Below, one piece after another: positions 57,702 to 64,000 of a DNA stretch of 64,000 nucleotides. The DNA comes from a virus, in IMG/VR virus record IMGVR_UViG_3300012944_000024, positions 1 through 64,000 of that record; one strand, written 5' to 3'. Within the stretch, counting starts at the first letter, position 1, and each line of letters starts with the position of its first letter. The translations under genes and the position numbers were made by a program. The notes under the pieces were generated by a model. The model saw only the letters and a list, made by a program, of their open reading frames with translations. It ran no database searches and was not told where the DNA came from.

Positions 57702-57992
57702 GGGAATCTTTCGTGGGGAGGGTGGAGGATCGCGCCCGCACGCCTTCCCTGCCGATCCGACGCCCTCGTCCCCGATCCGCCTGTTGACCGCCGGCGTGCG
57801 CGTTGGGGATTCTTCGTCGCTCTCGCAGGGCCTGGCCGCGGCGGCCTGAAACCTGATCTCCAGGCGAGCGTCCCCGATCGCCGATCGCGAGCGCAAGAAA
57901 AACGAAGGGCCGGGACCCTCGCGGATCCCGGCCCCGGTGCGTGGGTGCACCCACCTGGCAGGAGCCTATCCCCGCCACTCTGGCTGGTTAGT
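57702..57992. other. Gene-free leader between scaffold and capsid genes
   Basis: 291 bases without a credible gene. It holds the 14-bp palindrome GTGGGTGCACCCAC (57941-57954), the intrinsic terminator at 57895-57934, and several GATCGGCGATCGGGGA-like repeats. After the terminator, a new promoter for the capsid gene is expected but no clear -35/-10 pair is visible to me. Confidence 0.6.
57895..57934 (-). terminator. Rho-independent terminator after the scaffold gene
   Basis: On the minus strand GGGCCGGGA (57934-57926) and TCCCGGCCC (57915-57907) form a nine-pair stem with a ten-base loop, followed by TTCGTTTTTCTT. It would attenuate transcription of scaffold relative to capsid transcripts starting downstream. 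Confidence 0.8.
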
Positions 57993-58859
57993 TCAGGTGT
58001 AGCCGTTGGCCTTCTTCCACTCGCGGACCTCGACGGCGTTCATCGAGTTGGGCTGGCCCGGCTTGAGCGTCTTGCCCTGAAACTTCCCCGTCGTGATGAC
58101 CGGCGCGGGCTTGTTGTCCCCACCGCCCTGCGGGTTGGCCCCGCCCGTCACGAGCGGGACCCGCTCCGTCTGGGTCGTGGGGGCGGGCGCTTCCTTCTTC
58201 GCAAACTCGGGGTTTTCTTTCACGTACTCAGCTAGGAAGTCGCGGATCTCCTTCTCTGAGTCCTTCTCGCTCATCGCGTCGAGCTGCTCGACGGTGAACT
58301 TACCGGCCAAGTGGGTGGAGAGCTCGCCCTTCACGTACCGCCAGTGCTTGGGGGCGATGTACTCGACCGCCACCGCCTTCACCTCTTCGCCCGCCTGGGC
58401 GACGATCGCGTTCTCCTCGATCTCCAGGACCCGCTCCTCGGCCGCGCTCGCGCGCTCCTTGGCGATCCGGGCCTCCTCCTTCGCGCGCTCGATCTCCCCG
58501 AGCCCCGCGAGCCGGGCCGCCTCGGCCTTCTCCTCGAGCTGCTTGCGCTTCGTCTCGTTGCCCTTGATCGTCTCGGCGTCGTCGGTGCCGAGCAGCTCCT
58601 TGAGCTTCGCGGACGTGTTCTTCTTGCTCGCCCGGTCGATGCGGTCGGCGAGCTGCTTGCTCGTCAGGACGATCTTCTCGCCCGGCCTCGGCTCCTCCTC
58701 GTCGCCGATCTCGCGCGGCGCCGCGGGGGCCTGGGTGGCGCCCGCCGGAGCTGGGGGAGGGGGTGGCGGAGAAGGCGGGGCGCCCGCCCCAGGCGCGGCT
58801 CCGCCCGCGGGCGGCTGGCCACCAGCGGGCGGGGGATTCGGATCGGTTGTGGTCGTCAT
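57993..58859 (-). CDS. Capsid scaffold protein
   Basis: 288 aa: a Pro/Gly/Ala-rich N-terminus, then a long charged coiled coil (KRKQLEEKAEAARLAGLGEI, ERAKEEARIAKERASAAEER) and a basic C-terminal end (AVEVREWKKANGY). The combination of disordered start and coiled coil just before the capsid gene is characteristic of scaffold proteins, which guide procapsid assembly and leave later. Confidence 0.8.
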   Translation of the reverse strand: MTTTTDPNPPPAGGQPPAGGAAPGAGAPPSPPPPPPAPAGATQAPAAPREIGDEEEPRPGEKIVLTSKQLADRIDRASKKNTSAKLKELLGTDDAETIKGNETKRKQLEEKAEAARLAGLGEIERAKEEARIAKERASAAEERVLEIEENAIVAQAGEEVKAVAVEYIAPKHWRYVKGELSTHLAGKFTVEQLDAMSEKDSEKEIRDFLAEYVKENPEFAKKEAPAPTTQTERVPLVTGGANPQGGGDNKPAPVITTGKFQGKTLKPGQPNSMNAVEVREWKKANGYT

Positions 58860-58933
58860 GCGTCGATTCCTCCAGGGTTCTCGCGTCGCGTACCCCCGCG
58901 CGCGTCTGCGCGGGGGCTTGTCCTGTCTGGGCT

Positions 58934-58949
58934 GGGAACCCGGGTTCCC
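58934..58949. repeat. Dispersed palindrome copy 13 (intergenic)
   Basis: Perfect core with CT...AG flanks (58932-58951), eleven bases downstream of the stop of the decoration-like gene. Confidence 0.95.
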
Positions 58950-58960
58950 AGGTCGCCCGA

Positions 58961-59755
58961 TCAGAAGTTCGGGCTGGGCGCCTCGAGCACCGCGTTCAGG
59001 TCGACGCCGCCCGATCCGGCGGGCGCGCCGCCGTTGCTATTCGGGATCGAGCCCGACGCGATCCCGAGCTTCACGCGCACCTGCGTGACCACGTCGGCGA
59101 TGCGAAACTGCAGCTGCATCTTGTTGGCCGAGAGGTTCGCGTTGAGCGTCGTGGCCGGCGCGCCGCCCGGCACCAGCACCGCGCACTTGCCCACGTTGGT
59201 GCCGGCGAGGATCTCCGCCTCGAGCATCGAGACCACCCCAGGGGCCGCGTTCGCGCCCGGGGCCGCCGCGCCCGCGTACTTCGCGGGGATCAGCCCGACC
59301 CCGGTGCCCGGCACGACGCTGAGCGTGAGCTCGACCACGTCCTGCTTCTGCACCGCGTAGTCGAGATCCACGTCGTTGTAGGCGTCGGTCGTCAGGAACA
59401 TCAGGTCGCCGCTCGGCGAGATCCCCACCGTCCCGGTCGTCGGGGTCGTCCCGTAGGGGGTCTTGGCGGTCAGCTCCCCGAGCGTGCCCGTCGAGGTCGA
59501 TGCGTCCTGGGCGCGCGCGTAGACGCGCGAGATGCTCCTCGCCTTCGCGTCGTCGGGCAGGGTGATGACCTTGCAGGTCGCCACCCCCACGTACGGGTTG
59601 GCGGCGCCGCCGAATGCGTTCTGCCGGCGCAAGCCGACTTCGCTCTGGCGGAGGAAGGTGCCGAACCCGACCAGCCGCAGCATGTCGGCGAGCGTGTTCG
59701 CGCCGGCCGCGTTCAATCGCGCGACGAGTCCCTGAGCTGCGGTCGAGATGGTCAT
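58961..59755 (-). CDS. Head structural (decoration-like) protein, 264 aa
   Basis: Begins MTISTAAQGLVARLNAAGAN. Ala/Gly/Thr/Val-rich, strand-dominated (ELTLSVVPGTGVGLIPAKYA, LSANKMQLQFRIADVVTQVR). It lies immediately upstream of scaffold. It may be a head decoration or second capsid-type protein; there are no diagnostic motifs. Confidence 0.65.
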   Translation of the reverse strand: MTISTAAQGLVARLNAAGANTLADMLRLVGFGTFLRQSEVGLRRQNAFGGAANPYVGVATCKVITLPDDAKARSISRVYARAQDASTSTGTLGELTAKTPYGTTPTTGTVGISPSGDLMFLTTDAYNDVDLDYAVQKQDVVELTLSVVPGTGVGLIPAKYAGAAAPGANAAPGVVSMLEAEILAGTNVGKCAVLVPGGAPATTLNANLSANKMQLQFRIADVVTQVRVKLGIASGSIPNSNGGAPAGSGGVDLNAVLEAPSPNF

Positions 59756-59829
59756 TCGAATCGTCTCCTGGTCGTTGTGACGCGAGGCTAGACCTCAGAG
59801 CTGGCGCTGCGCGAAAAAGCCGTCAGCCT

Positions 59830-60258
59830 TCACAGCTGACCCGACGCAAAATACTCGATCTGCCCCGATCCCTGGACCTCGAGCAGCGTGATCCAGAAGC
59901 CGTCCGGCGCGTCCGCCTCGTGGAGGAAGATCCCATTGCTCGGCAGGACCGCGACGATCGACCCGCCCGCGGGGTTGCGGTAGGTAATGCGGAACTGGAA
60001 GAGCCCCGCCTTGACCCGCATGTAGACCGTGTCGGCCTGGGTGACATCGTCGGTCGCCCCGACCCCGCTGAGCGCGACGAACGCGCTCGGCGAGTTGACG
60101 TTGCGCGTCTTGGCCCCCGTCGAGACGGGCGAGGGCTTTGGGCACGGGGCGCCGAGCTGCCCGAACGGCACGCTCGTCGTCGCGCTCGGGAAGCCGGGCG
60201 CCTCGCACCCCGCGGGGGGCGCCTCGGTGAGCGTGCCGGAGATCTGGACCGTCCCCAC
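59830..60258 (-). CDS. Small structural protein, 142 aa
   Basis: GTG at 60258, four bases after the upstream stop. Strand-rich (TVYMRVKAGLFQFRITYRNP, DGFWITLLEVQGSGQIEYFA), like a head decoration or fibre-domain protein. No family recognised. Confidence 0.65.
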   Translation of the reverse strand: MGTVQISGTLTEAPPAGCEAPGFPSATTSVPFGQLGAPCPKPSPVSTGAKTRNVNSPSAFVALSGVGATDDVTQADTVYMRVKAGLFQFRITYRNPAGGSIVAVLPSNGIFLHEADAPDGFWITLLEVQGSGQIEYFASGQL

Positions 60259-60262
60259 GCGC

Positions 60263-60616
60263 TCACTCGCTCGTGTCGGCGGTCGGCTCGTTGGGGATGT
60301 CGCCCACCGGGCCCCCGTCCTCGACGTCGGAGTTTTTCGCGGGCGCGGCGGTGGAGCCGCCGAGCTTGAAGGGCTTGTGCTTCTGGCCCGCCGGGGTCGT
60401 GCCGATCATGCCGCCGCGATCGCTGGGAGGATCCATGTGCAGGGTCCGGCCGCCGTCGGCAACGCTGTCCGCGTTGAAGTCGGGCGGCCCTGACTTCTGG
60501 GGGCGGTCGGGGCCGCGCTGGTTGGTCATCCCCGCGCTCTTGCCCGCGTCGGAGTTGCCGACCGCGCCGCTCTTGCCGTCGGGGGAAAATGGGTTGGACT
60601 TGCCGTCTGCGTTCAT
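60263..60616 (-). CDS. Disordered head protein with NPF/KPF motifs, 117 aa
   Basis: Gly/Ser/Asp/Lys-rich and probably disordered. Contains KSNPFSPDG at the N-terminus and GQKHKPFKLGG later, motifs shared with the next gene. Possibly a procapsid-targeted internal protein (inference from repeated short motifs and location). Confidence 0.6.
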   Translation of the reverse strand: MNADGKSNPFSPDGKSGAVGNSDAGKSAGMTNQRGPDRPQKSGPPDFNADSVADGGRTLHMDPPSDRGGMIGTTPAGQKHKPFKLGGSTAAPAKNSDVEDGGPVGDIPNEPTADTSE

Positions 60617-60644
60617 GGGGGTGCTCCTCGAACTCGAGTCTACC

Positions 60645-60660
60645 GGGAACCCGGGTTCCC
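60645..60660. repeat. Dispersed palindrome copy 14 (intergenic)
   Basis: Perfect core five bases downstream of the stop of the 60666-60935 gene and about 30 bases upstream of the start at 60616. Confidence 0.95.
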
Positions 60661-60665
60661 AGGCA

Positions 60666-60935
60666 TCAGACCTTGAACGGCTTGTGTCCGTTCTTCGCAG
60701 CGGGCCAGGGGATCGCGGGCTTGTAGACCGGCCGGCCCCCATCGTCGGTGGGCGAGCTCGCCAGCCCCCCGACCTCCCCGTCCGCAGTCATCACCTCCGC
60801 GCCGGCCTCGGCGAGCGTGACGCCCTCGTCGTCGGCCCGCTCCTGCGCGGCCCCGGCGCTCTGCGGCTTCTGCGCAGGCGCCTCGCCGACGTTGCGCCCC
60901 GCGGGCGCGGAGAGGTTGAACGGCTTGCGGGGCAT
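60666..60935 (-). CDS. Disordered head protein with KPF motifs, 89 aa
   Basis: Starts MPRKPFNLSAPAGRNVGEAP and ends AAKNGHKPFKV. The KPFxL/V motif at both ends matches the neighbouring 117-aa protein. Rich in Ala/Gly/Glu, no predicted fold. ATG at 60935 follows the upstream TAA by four bases. Confidence 0.6.
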   Translation of the reverse strand: MPRKPFNLSAPAGRNVGEAPAQKPQSAGAAQERADDEGVTLAEAGAEVMTADGEVGGLASSPTDDGGRPVYKPAIPWPAAKNGHKPFKV

Positions 60936-60940
60936 CGCGC

Positions 60941-61582
60941 TTACGGGTGCTCCGTAACCGAGAGCCCCGCGGCCGCGCCCGTCGAGCCCGTCCCGAGCGT
61001 CGCGGTCGCGTCCCCCGCGGTCGTGACGAGCGAGAAGGTCGCGGCGGTCCCCGGGACCAGACCGGTCACCTCGAGCGAGATGGAGCCGTTGAAGGGCGGG
61101 GCGCCGGCCGCGCCCGTGTAGGTCCCCAGAGCCGCGATGACGGTCGCGCCCTGCTTGAGCAGCACCCGGATCGTCCCCGAGGCGAGCGGGGCGAACGAGA
61201 AGAACGACTTGACCGTCGCGTTGGGGGAGCTCTTCGGGGTGTAGGCGACGTTCGGGGTGATGGCGGCAGCCGCCACGACCGTCCCGCCCGCGACCGCCTG
61301 GGACGAGGCGACGTTGCCCCCCTCGTTGCTCGAGGAGGCCGCCACCGCGGCGATCATGATCGCATCGATCTCGGTCGGCTGGGCGCCCTGCTTCTTCTTC
61401 TTGGTCGCGATCACTGCGCCGGCGGCGGCCGCCGCGTTCGTCGAAGGGACGAGCTGGCCGCCCGCCGAGAGGATGGGGGCGGTGGGGGTGAGGGCGTCGT
61501 TGATCAGCTCCCCGGCCGAGAGGACGGTCGCGCCGTTCGGGCCCTTCATGCGGGTCGTATTCAGCAGGTACCAGCTCGCCAT
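60941..61582 (-). CDS. Head structural protein, 213 aa
   Basis: MASWYLLNTTRMKGPNGATV, then LVPSTNAAAAAGAVIATKKK and a C-terminal Ig-like strand region (GTIRVLLKQGATVIAALGTY, GSISLEVTGLVPGTAATFSL). GGGAG seven bases before the ATG supports the start. Probably a decoration protein. Confidence 0.65.
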   Translation of the reverse strand: MASWYLLNTTRMKGPNGATVLSAGELINDALTPTAPILSAGGQLVPSTNAAAAAGAVIATKKKKQGAQPTEIDAIMIAAVAASSSNEGGNVASSQAVAGGTVVAAAAITPNVAYTPKSSPNATVKSFFSFAPLASGTIRVLLKQGATVIAALGTYTGAAGAPPFNGSISLEVTGLVPGTAATFSLVTTAGDATATLGTGSTGAAAGLSVTEHP

Positions 61583-61645
61583 TGGGTAGCTCCCTCGAGC
61601 ACGAGAGGTACCAGCGCGCCGCCCGTGGCAGCAAGAAGCGGCCCG

Positions 61646-61825
61646 CTAAAGCCAGCCTGGGAGAGCCCTTCGGATCAACCCTTCGAAGACATCGTCCTGC
61701 CCGCCGCTTGCCTCATCGGTGGCTTTCCAGAGCCGGTCAAATTCCACCTTGGTCCACCGACCCTCGGCGATCAGTCGGTCGGCCTCCTCTGCGATCGCGT
61801 TGAGTGCGTCTGCGTCGAACCCCAT
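61646..61825 (-). CDS. Small acidic protein coupled to the MuF-protease gene, 59 aa
   Basis: MGFDADALNAIAEEADRLIA and KATDEASGGQDDVFEGLIRR; helical and acidic. Its ATG shares a base with the stop of the 567-aa gene (TGATG). In this position it could be an antagonist of the metalloprotease domain or a small head protein; sequence does not decide. Confidence 0.6.
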   Translation of the reverse strand: MGFDADALNAIAEEADRLIAEGRWTKVEFDRLWKATDEASGGQDDVFEGLIRRALPGWL

Positions 61826-63528
61826 CAACGTTTGCCTATGCCGAGCTTCTTGAAGACGTCCTGGACCATCTGATGCCCAATGGGATCGAACGAGGCAAGC
61901 AGGTTGGGCTTGCGCATGTGCGCGGCGAACGACTCGGCGAAGTACTCGTCCTTGTGAACGCTGCCGTACCGGGTCAGGTGCGATTTGTCTGACTTCGCTT
62001 TCTGGAACGCGGTCTGCACGATCGCGTTCACCTCCGACCCTCCCGATAGGTGCACGTGGTGCCCGATCTCGTGCGCGAGCGTCAGGGCGATCGCCTCCTC
62101 GGCCGACTTGCCGAGCGAACTGATGCTCCACGACACCCCAGGCTCGTACGGGTTTGCATCGACTACGCGGTGCGCACGAATGTCGATCCGCGTCTTGAGC
62201 ACTCGTCTCTCACCCTCAGCGTTGGTCGTGTAGTGCTGCGTGTGGAGCCCATTGGGACGTTTGCCTCGCTGCTTTATCTCCGGGACCGCGACGAGCTCGT
62301 CGATCGGATTCGTCTCGAGATGGTCGAGCACACCGCGGTGCGGAAGGGCGGTGTCGAAGACGGTCGAGACGTCCACGTCTCCGCCCCCGCGCGGAAGGCG
62401 CTTCTGCGTGAAATTCTTGAAGTGAACTCCGGGGAGCAGGTGGTCAGGGCGTTCCTCGAGTGCAGCCGGCACCACCGCGGCTGCCGCCTTCGGTTCCTCC
62501 TTGCCCTTGCCGAACTGCTCGAGCGGGATGGTCGTCATCTTCGGGCGCGGCGGGACCGCGCCCTTGCGCCCGTCGTACTTCCAGCGCGCCGCCACCTCCC
62601 CGTCCGTCTTCCACGCCAGCGCGGGAGGGATGGGCCAAGAGATCCGGTGCGGGACAACAACACCGCGATCGTTCGGTCGGTCGGGAGGATGCTGCATGAG
62701 ACCGTACCAGCTCTGAAACGGCTCCTGCGGGCGCCGGATCTGGCCGTGCGTCGCGTAGCTGTCGGCGGCAGTGCGGTCGTCGAAGTGCGCGGACAGGATC
62801 TTCACCATGTCGCCGAGCTCGTCGTCGGCCGCGCGCGTAACCTCGTAGCCTGCGCGGTTCATAGCCGACATCGTTTCCGAACGTACAATTCTCTCAGCCC
62901 AAAATGCGGGGGACGCCTGGAGGAAGGGAGACTGCTCGGTCAGCTCGTCACGAACCTCCCCCCAGGGCTTGCGCGTCAGGAATCCCTTCTGCAGCACGCG
63001 CTCGAAGTGCCCGATCGTCTCCGCCCCGTACCGCTCCAGCACCCCCGGCTTCGCCGGATGCGCCTGCTCGTCCGCCCCCTCGATCGCCTCCCCGCTCGAC
63101 GCGAGCCGGCGCAGGATGGACGCCTTCACCCCGCTCTGCGCCTGGTCGACGATCCCCGCCTCCTCGAGCTGCAGGGGGGCGGCGACGCCGCGGAAGTCCC
63201 GCTCGGCCGCCCGCAGGTACTCGAGCGTCCCGCGCGCCCCCGCCTCCGCCGCCTCCGCGCCCGTCTCCACCACCGTCTTGGCGATCCCGCGCTGCGCCAC
63301 CTTGGTCGCCTCGCGCACCTGCGCGAGCGTGGCGCGCATCTGCGTAATCGTGAAGGTCGAGTCGTCGAGCCCGCGCAGGTGGACCGCTTCGAGGATGCGC
63401 CGCTCGAGATCCGCCGCCGCGGCCGCGAGCACCTTGCGCACGCGCTCGATCCCGACCTTCTGGGTCAGCTCGAGCGCCTGGCGGTGGTCCTCGGCGAGCG
63501 CCTCGCGCGGGGTCAGGTTGGCCGCCAT
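61825..63528 (-). CDS. MuF-type head morphogenesis protein fused to a zinc metalloprotease domain
   Basis: 567 aa. Residues 1-300 look like a portal-associated MuF/SPP1 gp7 head protein: long N-terminal helices, then KPWGEVRDELTEQSPFLQAS and AERIVRSETMSAMNRAGYEV. After a Pro/Ala linker, the C-terminal 180 residues contain LTLAHEIGHHVHLSGG (HExxH zinc site) and DEYFAESFAAHM about 40 residues later, a likely third ligand Glu. Fusion of MuF to toxin-like or enzyme domains is known in phages; such domains may be delivered with the DNA. An HKDEYF-type site near the end fits the gluzincin pattern. Catalysis is not proven. Confidence 0.75.
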   Translation of the reverse strand: MAANLTPREALAEDHRQALELTQKVGIERVRKVLAAAAADLERRILEAVHLRGLDDSTFTITQMRATLAQVREATKVAQRGIAKTVVETGAEAAEAGARGTLEYLRAAERDFRGVAAPLQLEEAGIVDQAQSGVKASILRRLASSGEAIEGADEQAHPAKPGVLERYGAETIGHFERVLQKGFLTRKPWGEVRDELTEQSPFLQASPAFWAERIVRSETMSAMNRAGYEVTRAADDELGDMVKILSAHFDDRTAADSYATHGQIRRPQEPFQSWYGLMQHPPDRPNDRGVVVPHRISWPIPPALAWKTDGEVAARWKYDGRKGAVPPRPKMTTIPLEQFGKGKEEPKAAAAVVPAALEERPDHLLPGVHFKNFTQKRLPRGGGDVDVSTVFDTALPHRGVLDHLETNPIDELVAVPEIKQRGKRPNGLHTQHYTTNAEGERRVLKTRIDIRAHRVVDANPYEPGVSWSISSLGKSAEEAIALTLAHEIGHHVHLSGGSEVNAIVQTAFQKAKSDKSHLTRYGSVHKDEYFAESFAAHMRKPNLLASFDPIGHQMVQDVFKKLGIGKR

Positions 63529-63543
63529 CGCGCAATCCCGCGA

Positions 63544-63870
63544 CTACTTCGTCTCTTCCTTCAGCTGCACTGCGCTCACGTCGAGCCGGTAGGACGCGGA
63601 GCCGATCTTCGGCGGCGACCCCATCGTGGAGTGGGACCCGCCGGCCTGCACGCGGATCGCGTTGGCCCGAAAGTCCGCCCGTCCCCAGGCTGCATTGTAC
63701 GCGTCGAGGTCGATCTGCTCCGCGTAGAACTTCGCACGATCGAGCACCGACGCCATGTCCTCGGTCTCGGTCGGTAGCTGCGCCAGCAGCGGGGTCAAGC
63801 GGACCTTCTCCGCCTCGAGCTCCGCTGCGATCGTCTCCTTCGTGGCCGTGATGTCGATTCCCCAGCTCAT
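63544..63870 (-). CDS. Hypothetical head-module protein, 108 aa
   Basis: MSWGIDITATKETIAAELEA, helical N-terminus, then ANAIRVQAGGSHSTMGSPPK and YRLDVSAVQLKEETK. AAGGAG eight bases before the ATG marks the start. Located between the probable portal gene and the MuF gene. Unrecognised. Confidence 0.7.
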   Translation of the reverse strand: MSWGIDITATKETIAAELEAEKVRLTPLLAQLPTETEDMASVLDRAKFYAEQIDLDAYNAAWGRADFRANAIRVQAGGSHSTMGSPPKIGSASYRLDVSAVQLKEETK

Positions 63871-63893
63871 GTTCGATTCTCCTTTTCGTTCGC

Positions 63894-64000
63894 CTACGTG
63901 CCCGGCCCGCTATCGCTCGCCGTCTTGCCGTCCTCCTCGCCCCCACCCCCGAAGGGGGGCTTGCTCGCACCGAACTTCGGCGGCGCAGCGCCGGGCGGCT
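63894..64000 (-). CDS. C-terminal end of a head gene cut by the window (probably portal)
   Basis: The frame reads PPGAAPPKFGASKPPFGGGG and ends EEDGKTASDSGPGT, followed by TAG at 63894-63896. A disordered Gly/Pro-rich tail is common in portal proteins, and the position before a MuF gene supports that. Too little sequence to be certain. Confidence 0.45.
   Translation of the reverse strand, partial: PPGAAPPKFGASKPPFGGGGEEDGKTASDSGPGT

Noticed and set aside
506-60660. The palindromes as simple transcription terminators
   Set aside because: They have no loop and no T-tract, and several lie inside genes where termination would be harmful, so a hairpin-terminator role does not explain the set.
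1-64000. tRNA genes
   Set aside because: I looked in the gene gaps (for example 32191-32412, 49038-49314, 54246-54330, 57702-57992) and found no GTTC-loop/cloverleaf arrangement. The GGTTC in the palindromes is part of the repeat, not a T-loop.

Overview
This window is a segment of the genome of a GC-rich, contractile-tailed bacteriophage (myovirus type, class Caudoviricetes) or a prophage of that kind. It holds the hallmark parts of such a virus: scaffold, capsid, tail sheath, tail tube, frameshifted tail-assembly chaperones, tape measure, LysM tail protein, hub, spike and baseplate J protein. It also carries its own replication and recombination set. Almost every gene is read from the minus strand and neighbours mostly overlap by 1-4 bases (ATGA, GTGA, TGATG), so the map is best read from right to left. 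The host is not shown directly. The base composition and a cysteine-rich lipoprotein of a style common in myxobacteria (34798-35352) suggest a myxobacterium-like host; this is inference.

Right to left on the minus strand: 54.3-64 kb is the head module (end of a probable portal gene, a MuF-type head protein with a C-terminal zinc-metalloprotease motif, small structural proteins, decoration protein, scaffold, intrinsic terminator, major capsid, connectors). 35.3-54.3 kb is the tail module (sheath, tube, a -1 frameshift chaperone pair, tape measure, baseplate, fibre). 32.4-35.4 kb is a mixed-strand accessory segment with a holin-like and a spanin-like membrane protein, three plus-strand genes and a divergent promoter region with an operator-like palindrome. 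32.19-32.41 kb is a GATC-rich gene-free region, possibly an origin.

0.1-32.2 kb is the replication, recombination and metabolism module. It contains an SF2 helicase, DnaB-like helicase, primase, Nudix hydrolase, a UvrD helicase broken by deletion, a sigma-like protein, a B-family DNA polymerase, a possible UvsY-like protein, a probable ssDNA-binding protein, a RecA/UvsX-like recombinase, an SbcD/SbcC-like pair, a RuvC-like resolvase, a ParB-like protein and two DNA methyltransferases. Together these would support an autonomous, recombination-dependent, T4-like replication programme with its own DNA modification. Five HNH/AP2-type endonuclease genes or remnants are interspersed.

The most unusual signal is a 16-bp perfect palindrome, GGGAACCCGGGTTCCC, present 14 times, plus one half copy and one variant with the same GAACC-N2-GGTTC core. 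The copies lie at gene ends, between genes, or in frame inside linkers of proteins. A second signal is the heptamer GGCATAG placed about 9-11 nt upstream of start codons that mostly lack a Shine-Dalgarno sequence. I saw no tRNA, rRNA or CRISPR array, and no large terminase; the terminase is probably beyond the right edge.
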